This document shows, one piece after another, positions 6,724 through 13,783 of a stretch of DNA of 26,990 nt. The translations under genes and the position numbers were made by a program. Position 1 is the stretch's first letter, and every line of letters begins with the position of its first letter. The notes under the pieces are model-generated. The model was not told the DNA's origin. It searched no databases and worked only from the letters and a program-made list of their open reading frames with translations. The stretch comes from Firmicutes bacterium UBA7523 (GTDB taxonomy: Bacteria; Bacillota; Dethiobacteria; Dethiobacterales; Dethiobacteraceae): contig DLMZ01000056.1 of the NCBI GenBank assembly GCA_002479415.1, positions 577 through 27,566 of the forward strand. Reading direction: 5' to 3'.

Positions 6724-6887
6724 GGTAATACCAACAAACCGCCCACGCCATATGGCTTTTCGCCACGTTTTAGGCGTTTCGGTATTACCAGCAAGCCTAA
6801 GAAGGCTGCCAAAACAAAGCGGTAATACCAAAACCCTTTTTACACCCTATAACCCCAATAAATTCGGGCATTTATGCGGTATTACCA
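6724..6887 (+). repeat. GGTAWTACC palindrome array, copy C
   Basis: Four sites start at 6724, 6781, 6821 and 6879, spaced 57, 40 and 58. It is offset by 239 bases from copy B and nearly identical in the segments between sites. A degenerate ninth site, TGTATTACC at 6993, lies 114 (2 x 57) bases further on. The 76 bases between B and C are unconserved AT-rich sequence. Confidence 0.85.
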
Positions 6888-6899
6888 CTAACCCCCTAG

Positions 6900-7480
6900 T
6901 CTCCTCAAAACACCCCTTTTTTCTCATTCCCGCCGTCATGTATTCCTAACCGCCCTGTATCTGCAGCTGCTGGCTAACGGTTGCGATTAAGCTGTATTAC
7001 CCTCCAACTCCCGTTGGAGCCTCCAAGCGTGCGCCTGATCCTCCCTACGCCTTCAGTGGCTCCGGTCGGGGCGCATGACCCGCTGACCATTAGCAGCATC
7101 TTATCTAAGGGCCGGTTGGTTGGGCTGGCTATTTCCGGGGGTAAACGGCGGGTGTTGCACACTAGGCTTTGAGTGCTATTTCGTGTCTGAATACGGAATG
7201 CAGGATAAGAGTGCTATACACATCGCCGGCAGTGCCGGCGAGTACTATATATTAAAGCCTTGTGCTTTTTTATGATGTCTTGACATGTACAAGCTTTTTT
7301 ATTAAGACCCCAGTCTTATATGACTTTATCGACCTATATTTTATTAAGTAAGCCGTAAAACCCCTTGCTTCAGCTATGGGGATATAAGGCTCGTTTTTAA
7401 ACTCTTACTTAGTAGGCGTACCTTTTAGCCAGCAAGAATTTGAAGAATTGGCAAGCGCATTGCAAGCATTGCAAAAGGAG
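6900..7480. other. Long structured non-coding region upstream of the first Tad locus
   Basis: No credible gene is seen. A GC-rich block at about 6990-7180 contains a 7-bp hairpin (CTCCAAC 7002-7008, GTTGGAG 7013-7019) and TGCGCC/GGCGCA arms further on. A second perfect hairpin lies at 7224-7240 (CGCCGGC, AGT, GCCGGCG). A TTGACA is at 7280-7285, followed by the inverted repeat TAAGAC/GTCTTA (7303-7318), possibly the promoter of the Tad operon although no good -10 is seen. CCCC (7361-7364) and GGGG (7378-7381) around TTGCTTCAGCTAT resemble an IS200/IS605-type end. The block could hold a regulatory RNA or old mobile-element debris. Confidence 0.45.
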
Positions 7481-7487
7481 GAACAAG

Positions 7488-8117
7488 ATGCAAAATAAAA
7501 AGGCCTTGATATTTCTTGGGCTGGCAATAGTTTTTAGCTTTCTTTCTGCCAACTACATTTGGCATACGGTGAGTGCTTATCAACCAGTAGTTCGCTATGA
7601 CAACCCGGTGAAGGTCGTTGTCGCCGCAAAAAACATTGACCCATACACACCGCTTTCGGCAGATCAGTTTAAGCTGAAAGAAATACCGCAAAGCCTGGTT
7701 CCCCAGGATGCGGTAACGGTTATTAGCAGCTTGCAAGGCAAAACCACGAGAGGCGTGATGCTTTCTGGTGACATCATACGGAAAGGACACATTACAGAGG
7801 CCGGAGGCTCTACTAACGAAATAGTATCGCTCCTTTCAACACTAAATGACCCGGATTTGCGGGTGTTTTTTGCTCCTATCCCGAAAGAGTTTGCTGTTAC
7901 AAAAGGTGACCGGGTAAATATTATTCACACAAAATCGGAGCGGGGCAGCAACGAAGTTGTAACAGAGACAATACTAGAAAGTATTATGGTGCTTGAGTCT
8001 ACAGAAGATAACGTGTATCTTTCTGTCACACAGCAACAAGCGGAGCTGCTTGTAAAAGCTATGGCAGAAGGAAAAATCTCCTACACAATATCTCCTGTTC
8101 ATTCGTCACGCAAATAG
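7488..8117 (+). CDS. cpaB: Tad pilus assembly protein CpaB/RcpC (SAF domain)
   Basis: The 209-residue protein has one N-terminal membrane anchor (KALIFLGLAIVFSFLSANYIW). A SAF domain follows, VKVVVAAKNIDPYTPLSADQFKLKEIPQSLVP and later GKTTRGVMLSGDIIRKGHI, then a CpaB C-terminal part (GDRVNIIHTKSERG). In Tad systems CpaB acts in the envelope in pilus assembly. The ATG at 7488 follows GGAGG with six bases; the frame is open upstream but without signal. It starts a run of closely packed Tad genes. Confidence 0.88.
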   Translation: MQNKKALIFLGLAIVFSFLSANYIWHTVSAYQPVVRYDNPVKVVVAAKNIDPYTPLSADQFKLKEIPQSLVPQDAVTVISSLQGKTTRGVMLSGDIIRKGHITEAGGSTNEIVSLLSTLNDPDLRVFFAPIPKEFAVTKGDRVNIIHTKSERGSNEVVTETILESIMVLESTEDNVYLSVTQQQAELLVKAMAEGKISYTISPVHSSRK

Positions 8118-8128
8118 GGAGTGGGGTC

Positions 8129-9403
8129 ATGTTAACGCACGAAAAAAGCACATTGAAAGTAGCCGTTGTTGAAGATTGTTTCTCTGCTCGGGAATATCGG
8201 GGAACCAATCTGGAGTATAACATAATTCCTCTTACAACCTTAACTGAACTTAAAGAAGCCCTTGTCACAGTTGCTCCGGACATTATCATACTCGGCGAAA
8301 ATTCTAATCCGTTTGAAGTGGCCACACAGCTAAAAGACAAATATACTCTACTGCTTGCCGTTGACGAGCCTGAAATAATGAAATGGCGCAAAGCCGTGGC
8401 TGTTGGTATTCGGGGTATAGTTGAAAAACCTGTAACTTACGAGGGCATTGTATCGGCACTACAGAATACCTCTCACGAGACAAGACATATATACGACAAT
8501 GAAGACAATGTCGTATATATTGAAGAACCGGATACCCCTTTGCCCAGGGGCGCAAAAGTTCGGCGAGAAGCACCTCAGAGAATAACACCAATAGAAGAAA
8601 TCAGGAAGGAAATCCGTCCAGCTATTTCACTGGTGAACCAAGAAAAAACAGGAAAGCTGGTCACCTTCTATAACACAAAAGGCGGCGTTGGCAAAACGCT
8701 TTTCAGTATCAATACGGCCGCCTATATCGCTAAACTGTATCCATCCAAAAAAGTGGCTCTTGTTGACTTTGACCTCGACTTTGGGGATGTTGCCAACTTC
8801 CTCGGAGTTGAGCCAAAAATTACAGCTCTATCATGGCAGTACATCCCGGATAACGACATTAAAAACGTAAACATTGAAAACTACCTTATCAAGCATCCGG
8901 CAGGAATATGGATACTGCCGGCGCCAATTCCACCAATTGATGAAGATATTTTCACGCACAACATTGCCACAAAAATTCTTTCAACATTAAAAAAGCACTT
9001 CGACTTAGTTGTGGTTGACCTGGGACCCACGCTGCGGGATGTCATAGTTGTGACCCTAGATCATGCCGACAACGTGTTCCTTGTCAGCACAACAAACATT
9101 GCAAGCCTCAGAAACGTATACGACCTTGTACGTATCTTTGACGGGCTGAAAGTTAATCCGGACAAAATAAAGCTGCTATTAAACTCATTCAAAAAGAATG
9201 TGGATTTACAGGAGATAAAGAAATATATCCCATATGATGTGCCTCTAATTGTTCCCTATATCAAGCAAATCGAGGACCTTCACAACAACTACAATTTATC
9301 ACTAAACGACAAACGCTTTAAGGTGTACTTAGAAGACCTTGCTGCGTTGATAGTAGGAAGAAAGCCAGTGGAGAGAGGCTTTTTTTCTTTTTTGAGGAGG
9401 TGA
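8129..9403 (+). CDS. tadZ: TadZ/CpaE-family MinD-like ATPase
   Basis: The 424-residue protein has an N-terminal receiver-like domain (residues 5-110) in which the position of the phospho-acceptor Asp reads DIIILGENSN, so it is degenerate. A MinD/ParA ATPase domain follows, with the deviant Walker A KGGVGKT in FYNTKGGVGKTLFSIN near residue 190 and a Walker A' VDFDLDFGDV. TadZ-type proteins localise the pilus machinery to a cell pole. It lies between cpaB and tadA, the usual Tad position, and ends five bases before tadA. Confidence 0.9.
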   Translation: MLTHEKSTLKVAVVEDCFSAREYRGTNLEYNIIPLTTLTELKEALVTVAPDIIILGENSNPFEVATQLKDKYTLLLAVDEPEIMKWRKAVAVGIRGIVEKPVTYEGIVSALQNTSHETRHIYDNEDNVVYIEEPDTPLPRGAKVRREAPQRITPIEEIRKEIRPAISLVNQEKTGKLVTFYNTKGGVGKTLFSINTAAYIAKLYPSKKVALVDFDLDFGDVANFLGVEPKITALSWQYIPDNDIKNVNIENYLIKHPAGIWILPAPIPPIDEDIFTHNIATKILSTLKKHFDLVVVDLGPTLRDVIVVTLDHADNVFLVSTTNIASLRNVYDLVRIFDGLKVNPDKIKLLLNSFKKNVDLQEIKKYIPYDVPLIVPYIKQIEDLHNNYNLSLNDKRFKVYLEDLAALIVGRKPVERGFFSFLRR

Positions 9404-9408
9404 TGTAA

Positions 9409-10671
9409 ATGCAACTGCTGCAGCAGCGTATTGGCAATTACGAGCAAACAGTAAACGAGGATCCGATCCGATGGCTTGAACTGCAGGAAGAGATTCGGGA
9501 CGCATTTCTAAAAGCTGTGCCCTCTGGATTTCTCAACCAGAAACACGAGATAAATACAAAGCAGCAGCTCATGGATCTCATTGCTCAGATTACAAGAGCA
9601 AAAATAGGTAAAATGCCCGAGCTGAATTTAGAAGAAATAACGAAAGAAATCCAAGATGATATTTTAGGATACGGCCCAATAACAGACTTCATCCTCGACC
9701 CAGATATTGAAGAAATTGAAGTAAACCTATGGAATGAAATTTGGATTGAGAAAAACGGTGTTCATTCATCCCATCCGCAGATTCGTTTTAAAAGCGAAGC
9801 CCACCTTCTGCAGACTATACAGCGCATAGTGGATGAAACCGGCCGGCGTATTGATGAAAGTTTTCCGATGGTTGACGGCAGAATGCCTGACGGCTCAAGG
9901 TTTAACGCAGTCATACCGCCAATTGCGCCAAGAGGCTCTAACATCACCATACGAAAATTCAAAAAGAAGCTTACTCCGGAAGAACTAATTTCAAACGGTA
10001 CTTTTCCCAAACAGTTTCTGGAGTTCTTTCAGGCCTGTGTTAAAGCAAGGCTCAATATCATGGTAACGGGGGGCAGCTCTACCGGCAAGACAAACTTACT
10101 GAACATGCTTTCAACGTTTGTGCCGCAAACAGAACGCATTATTGTCATAGAAGATACTCAGGAGCTCGACATTAAACAGCCAAACATAGTACGACTGGAA
10201 GCCCGCCTTCCAACAGCCGAAGGTAAGGGGCGTGTAACCATTCGTGACCTGGTGATTAACTCCCTCCGTATGCGTCCCGATAGAATCATAGTCGGAGAGG
10301 TGCGCGGCGGTGAAGCTCTGGATATGCTCCAAGCCATGAACACCGGGCACGATGGCTCAATGACCACCGGCCATGCTAATAGCCCGGAAGATATGCTTAG
10401 TAGACTTGAAACAATGGTCATAATGGGGGAGAAGCTGCCGGTTGATGCTATTCGTCACCAGATTGCGGCTGCGTTTGATTTATTCGTGCATCTTAGAAAA
10501 AACAGCGATGGTTCAAGAAGAATTGACCGTGTTACCGAGGTTCTTAAAGTCAAAGACGGCAGAGTGCAAATTCAAGACATCTTAGCTCATGACGGTGAAA
10601 AATTAAAAGCAAATACGCTTGAGTATAGCCCGGTAATGCAAAAACTAAAGAACTATGGGTGGGGCGCATGA
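9409..10671 (+). CDS. tadA: Tad secretion ATPase TadA/CpaF
   Basis: The 420-residue type II/IV secretion ATPase drives pilin polymerisation from the cytoplasmic face. Walker A reads GGSSTGKTN near residue 222, with S-S in place of the usual T-G; the Lys and Thr are retained. The Walker B region follows as RPDRIIVGEVRGGEALDML, then MNTGHDGSMTTGHANS, the His-box region. The N-terminal domain (EIQDDILGYGPI, then EEIEVNLWNEIWIEKNG) is typical of CpaF. The AGGAGGTGATGTAA before the ATG supports the start. The stop overlaps the next gene. Confidence 0.93.
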   Translation: MQLLQQRIGNYEQTVNEDPIRWLELQEEIRDAFLKAVPSGFLNQKHEINTKQQLMDLIAQITRAKIGKMPELNLEEITKEIQDDILGYGPITDFILDPDIEEIEVNLWNEIWIEKNGVHSSHPQIRFKSEAHLLQTIQRIVDETGRRIDESFPMVDGRMPDGSRFNAVIPPIAPRGSNITIRKFKKKLTPEELISNGTFPKQFLEFFQACVKARLNIMVTGGSSTGKTNLLNMLSTFVPQTERIIVIEDTQELDIKQPNIVRLEARLPTAEGKGRVTIRDLVINSLRMRPDRIIVGEVRGGEALDMLQAMNTGHDGSMTTGHANSPEDMLSRLETMVIMGEKLPVDAIRHQIAAAFDLFVHLRKNSDGSRRIDRVTEVLKVKDGRVQIQDILAHDGEKLKANTLEYSPVMQKLKNYGWGA

Positions 10672-11582
10672 TTTATATATTCTTATTTTTTCTTTGCTTA
10701 TGTTGTGCGGTGTATTATCGTTTCGTACCTCAGACAACGCTTGGGGACAAGCTTGGCATAAAGGAGCAGCCGGAGAGATTTAAGCTCCAAGCACCAAACC
10801 TTCCTAGCGTGAAGCTAAATTATTTTTACCAACTTGTAAGCAATGCTGCCGATAACGGTGCGGTCATACAAACCGGCCATGTATCACTTATTGCGATTGC
10901 CTCTGCGATTTTCACTTTTGTTGCCGCGGCGTTTGGCTTTAGGAGTGTGATTCTTGCAGCCATTACTGCCACTGTCGCCTTTTTTGTCGTTCCCAAGTTA
11001 TATGCAATCCACTCAATCAATGCTCAGCGTGAAAAGATAACCGAGCAGCTTAGCGATGCGATTCTTTCATTAACGTCTGCGCTCCGGGCCGGCAAAACGC
11101 TGGTAGATGCGATAGGCACGGCAGCAGAGGATATTCCGGCTCCGCTTGGTGCCGAATTCCGTAAAGTCTATGATTCTGTTAAGCATGGCGGGGAAGAACT
11201 AAGCTCTGCGCTTAACAAAATGCTAGTTCGCTCTGGAAACCATTACATCCTTATGAAGCTCATCTTTGCTATCAACATTACCCGCCAGACTGGCGGCAAT
11301 ATTGCGGCAGCCCTAGAGGGTGTTGGCATGATGATTGAGAACGAAAGATTTACTCAAGAATTTGCCAAGTCTCATTCCTCGCACGGCAAAATGGTCGCTA
11401 TCGTTTTTAACCTGATAGTCTTGTTTGTAACAGTAAATATAGCTCGCACAACGGGCGGGGCATTTGCTGAGTTTTTTTTATCAGACATGAAAGGCCGGAT
11501 TATGCTTTTTGGATGTATAGCGATAATAATATCCGGATGGTTTGTTATTTATCGCATGTTATCCACTATCTTTGATATTTAG
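10668..11582 (+). CDS. tadB: Tad inner-membrane platform protein TadB
   Basis: The roughly 304-residue T2SSF-domain protein has an N-terminal membrane segment (YIFLFFLCLCCAVYY), a paired hydrophobic stretch near residues 75-115, a cytoplasmic helical domain (LSDAILSLTSALRAGKTLVDAI) and C-terminal membrane segments (IVFNLIVLFVTVNI and IMLFGCIAIIISGWFVIY). TadB with TadC forms the platform on which TadA acts. ATG at 10668 is chosen because it overlaps the tadA stop as ATGA. Confidence 0.88.
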   Translation: MIYIFLFFLCLCCAVYYRFVPQTTLGDKLGIKEQPERFKLQAPNLPSVKLNYFYQLVSNAADNGAVIQTGHVSLIAIASAIFTFVAAAFGFRSVILAAITATVAFFVVPKLYAIHSINAQREKITEQLSDAILSLTSALRAGKTLVDAIGTAAEDIPAPLGAEFRKVYDSVKHGGEELSSALNKMLVRSGNHYILMKLIFAINITRQTGGNIAAALEGVGMMIENERFTQEFAKSHSSHGKMVAIVFNLIVLFVTVNIARTTGGAFAEFFLSDMKGRIMLFGCIAIIISGWFVIYRMLSTIFDI

Positions 11583-11598
11583 TTGAGAGAGAGGGTGT

Positions 11599-12342
11599 TT
11601 GACTATCGTATACCTCTTTATTGCCATACTTTGCTTTATGCTAAGTGTTTACTTCTTCAAAAACCAGGATGCTAGCTTGGCTATGATAGGTTCCCCAATG
11701 AAAGCGGCCAAGCAGTTAAAAATCCCAACCGATGAAAGCAAGTCCCGCCTGTACTTAATAGTGCTGGGCGGTTTTTTTAGTATGCTGCTGTTTTTTGCAA
11801 CTAAAAACCTTGTTGTTTTTGCGGTAGCTCCAATTCCGTATGTAGCATACCGCTTTAAATTACGAAAGGAGGCATCTGGTCGTGTAAAAACCCTTCAGAA
11901 AAGCTTGTTGTCGGCCATAGAATTGCTGTGGGTCCCCTGCGATGCTGGGCTGGGCTTTAGGGATGCTGTTAAAAGATTGTCTGAGCAAATAAGCAACCCG
12001 ATAATTTCAGAGCTAAACAGATGCTATGAAGAAATTGCGGCCGGTAAACGCCGAGAAGCTGCTTACCGTGATTTAGTTAAGCGCAGTATACCCGAGGTTG
12101 AATCCCTAATCCGGGCAATATCGTATAACGAGAACATGGGTGAGCCAATATCGGACTTTCTTCGCAGGGAGACAGAGCGATTGTACGCACAAAAACGTGT
12201 AAAAATCCAAGAAATCGGTGACAAGATTAGCAGCAGAATTATGTTTGTCGTTATGGGGATGATGGGGCCGGCGTTTATTTTTATTATTTTCGCCCCAATC
12301 ATCAGTAGGTTGAACTGGATGGGAAGTATCAATGTTTTCTAA
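11599..12342 (+). CDS. tadC: Tad platform protein TadC
   Basis: The 247-residue T2SSF-family protein has an N-terminal helix (IVYLFIAILCFMLSVYFF), a second membrane region (LIVLGGFFSMLLFFATKNLVVF), the cytoplasmic segment with CDAGLGFRDAVKRLSEQI and ISYNENMGEPISDFLRRE, and a C-terminal helix (VMGMMGPAFIFIIFAPII). The TTG start follows GAGAGAGGG closely. It is the second platform gene and the last gene before the omega-RNA element. Confidence 0.85.
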   Translation: MTIVYLFIAILCFMLSVYFFKNQDASLAMIGSPMKAAKQLKIPTDESKSRLYLIVLGGFFSMLLFFATKNLVVFAVAPIPYVAYRFKLRKEASGRVKTLQKSLLSAIELLWVPCDAGLGFRDAVKRLSEQISNPIISELNRCYEEIAAGKRREAAYRDLVKRSIPEVESLIRAISYNENMGEPISDFLRRETERLYAQKRVKIQEIGDKISSRIMFVVMGMMGPAFIFIIFAPIISRLNWMGSINVF

Positions 12343-12353
12343 AATTAAGGAGG

Positions 12354-12596
12354 GTCATAGACCCCACGGCTAAAGCCGGGGGCTTGTAAAAGCCCTGCTA
12401 TGACCAGCCTAAGCTTTAACTGGCTACGTTATCCTAGTCATGATACCCTGGGGTGCTTCTCCAGCTCCAGGCTCTATCGTCCGGCATTAAACAGCAAGTA
12501 GGGGGTTACGAGCAGTGTGCCGGGCAGGGTAAGCTAGGATAACATTGGCGAGGAGAGACTACTTCGGTAGCGTTACCAGCCTCGTAAGAGGATTCA
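12354..12596 (+). ncRNA. Omega-RNA (HEARO-like) scaffold, copy 1
   Basis: The fold can be drawn by eye. P1 pairs GTCATAG (12354-12360) with CTATGAC (12398-12404), enclosing hairpins CGGC-TAAA-GCCG (12367-12378) and GGGCTT-GTAA-AAGCCC (12380-12395). A long-range stem pairs GTTATCCTAG (12428-12437) with CTAGGATAAC (12534-12543) around a CCCTGGGG-containing domain. A CTAC-TTCG-GTAG hairpin follows. In IscB systems the guide is the sequence just 5' of the scaffold, here ending in AATTAAGGAGG. A promoter is not visible, so transcription from the Tad operon is possible. Confidence 0.7.
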
Positions 12597-12682
12597 TTTC
12601 AAAAAACAAAAAAAGGAAGGAAAAAGACGGAGATGCGCTTCCTCCCCATGGATGAATCCAGGGACTTCCGCGCTAACGTCTG
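12354..12682 (+). mobile_element. ORF-less ISC/HEARO (omega-RNA) element, copy 1
   Basis: The element runs from GTCATAG to TCTG and is followed by GTGA. Its first 243 bases match copy 2 (15252-15495) with two differences, one substitution and one inserted base. A 37-base purine-rich linker (12597-12633) marks where an iscB reading frame would be expected. The last 49 bases (12634-12682) form a right end with TGGAT/ATCCA arms inside CCCC/GGG. It lies exactly between SD AAGGAGG (12347-12353) and the start codon of the flp gene. The assignment is from sequence resemblance to IscB-linked omega RNA and HEARO. Confidence 0.72.
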
Positions 12683-12691
12683 GTGAAATGT

Positions 12692-12871
12692 ATGAAAAAT
12701 GTAGTAAAGAAGATTTTTTTGGACGAATCAGGTTCACAAGCCCTGGAATACGCTCTAATTCTAGGGTTGGTAGGAGTAGCGGTTGTAGGTGCGCTTATGA
12801 GCCTGGGAGTGAGTATGGAAGGCATGCTTGGCAGGGTTGGCGACAGCGTAGATGCGATAGAGTTCGAGTAG
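12692..12871 (+). CDS. flp: Flp-family type IVb prepilin
   Basis: The 59-residue pilin has a basic leader (MKNVVKKIFLDESG), a cleavage site after Gly, and mature SQALEYALILGLVGVAVVGALMSLG with Glu at +5 and Tyr at +6, the hallmark of Flp pilins. It would be the main fibre subunit of the first Tad locus. The omega-RNA element has separated the ATG from its SD (AAGGAGG at 12347-12353); rejoining the flanks gives AAGGAGG-GTGAAATGT-ATG, a good spacing. In the present sequence no SD precedes the ATG, so translation may be weak. GTG at 12683 is an alternative start. Confidence 0.85.
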   Translation: MKNVVKKIFLDESGSQALEYALILGLVGVAVVGALMSLGVSMEGMLGRVGDSVDAIEFE

Positions 12872-13266
12872 ATTCAAGCGGCAGCAGCGCCTTGGAATTA
12901 GCCTTGGCGCTGCCGGCCCTATTGGCAATAATTCTTTGGTTGATGACAACGGGTTTCCAGTTATACAGCCAAGGAGTGGTAGCATCAGCGGCACGGGAAG
13001 CAGCCAGACATGTTGCTATTCACGGTCAAAGCGACGTAGAAGCCGTCATAAACAGTAACTTAAATTATGTTCTTCCCAAAGCGACAGGTCATGTCGCCAA
13101 TATCATTGAGGAAAATGATATGATTGAAGTTCGAATTACTGTTGACTATGTGCCGTTTGTAGACATTTCACAAATATCGCGGATGCTTGGCGGCAACATA
13201 ACAACCAGCAACAAACTAAGAGCCGCAGCTCATTTCAGAAACGAGCGACCAGGACCATGGCCATGA
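12862..13266 (+). CDS. TadE-like pseudopilin with no visible start codon
   Basis: The protein has the TadE leader and helix, DSSGSSALELALALPALLAIILWLM with Glu at +5, followed by an ordinary 110-residue pseudopilin body (SQGVVASAAREAARHVAIHG to the C-terminus). Upstream, the frame contains no ATG, GTG or TTG between the flp stop region and 12688. The frame is open to 12652 but reads as Arg-rich nonsense through the flp gene. The start given (GTT at 12862) only marks where credible sequence begins. A lost start, a sequence error, or a -1 frameshift from flp are all possible. Confidence 0.6.
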   Translation, partial: VRVDSSGSSALELALALPALLAIILWLMTTGFQLYSQGVVASAAREAARHVAIHGQSDVEAVINSNLNYVLPKATGHVANIIEENDMIEVRITVDYVPFVDISQISRMLGGNITTSNKLRAAAHFRNERPGPWP

Positions 13267-13745
13267 TAAGAAATGAAAACGGTTCAGTCACATTGTTTTT
13301 TGCAATGACATTGTTATTAGCAGTAGTGTTTATCGGCATGGTGGTTGACTTCGGCCTTACGTTTATTGCCCGGAAGCAAGTTCAAACAGCTGCCGATGCA
13401 GCAGCATTGGCCGGAGCATTATCCGCAGAGTTGATAGCGGAGACTTCAATTAACGACACCGGAGAAATTGAATACGAGTTTAATGCTAGAATTAAGTCCG
13501 ATGTCGCTGAACAAAAAGCTGAAGCAATGCTGCAGCAATACTTAGATGCCGGCATTATGAAAAACGTTCAAATCACTGATGTTAAATACGCCGCATTAGA
13601 TGAAGAAGGAAATCTAAGTGTTGATGACGGTGTTTTCTATGAAGTTATTGTCACGGGTGAACAAACAACGCTGCTGGGAGTAATTAAGCAATTCCGGATA
13701 TCAAGATTAGCTGAAGCAAAACTAGAGTTTGTTGAGGGGGAGTAA
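13263..13745 (+). CDS. TadG-like pilus assembly protein (TadE/G family)
   Basis: The 160-residue protein has the leader MIRNENG, a membrane segment SVTLFFAMTLLLAVVFIGMVVDFGL and the Tad-family RKQVQTAADAAALAGALSAE motif typical of TadG N-termini. The von Willebrand domain of long TadG proteins is absent. ATG at 13263 forms an ATGA overlap with the stop of the tadE-like gene; an ATG six bases earlier is possible. The pair resembles minor pilins or anchoring subunits. Confidence 0.78.
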   Translation: MIRNENGSVTLFFAMTLLLAVVFIGMVVDFGLTFIARKQVQTAADAAALAGALSAELIAETSINDTGEIEYEFNARIKSDVAEQKAEAMLQQYLDAGIMKNVQITDVKYAALDEEGNLSVDDGVFYEVIVTGEQTTLLGVIKQFRISRLAEAKLEFVEGE

Positions 13746-13765
13746 CGATTCTCCCCCTTCTTTTT
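13736..13765 (+). terminator. Intrinsic terminator at the tadG-like stop codon
   Basis: GGGGGAG (13736-13742) pairs with CTCCCCC (13751-13757), with the stop codon TAA in the loop and TTCTTTTT following. It probably limits transcription into the next two genes and favours pilus genes upstream. Confidence 0.7.
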
Positions 13766-13783
13766 AAACTGGAGGTGTATAGC

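Noticed and set aside
1..6887. Regularly spaced short repeats as a CRISPR array
   Set aside because: The repeated core is nine bases, spacing alternates 57/40, and the segments between sites are conserved rather than unique. No cas gene is present.
6483..6949. Two similar reading frames of 65-77 codons through the repeat arrays
   Set aside because: They follow the GGTAWTACC repeats in the same phase, have no SD and no protein-like composition; the similarity comes from the DNA repeat.
6974..7172. Overlapping frames on both strands in the GC-rich block
   Set aside because: No SD, no domain signal, and overlap on opposite strands; the block looks like structured non-coding DNA.
12652..12861. 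Long N-terminal extension of the tadE frame
   Set aside because: It is the -1 frame of flp plus the element's right end and is Arg-rich, with no pilin-like leader.
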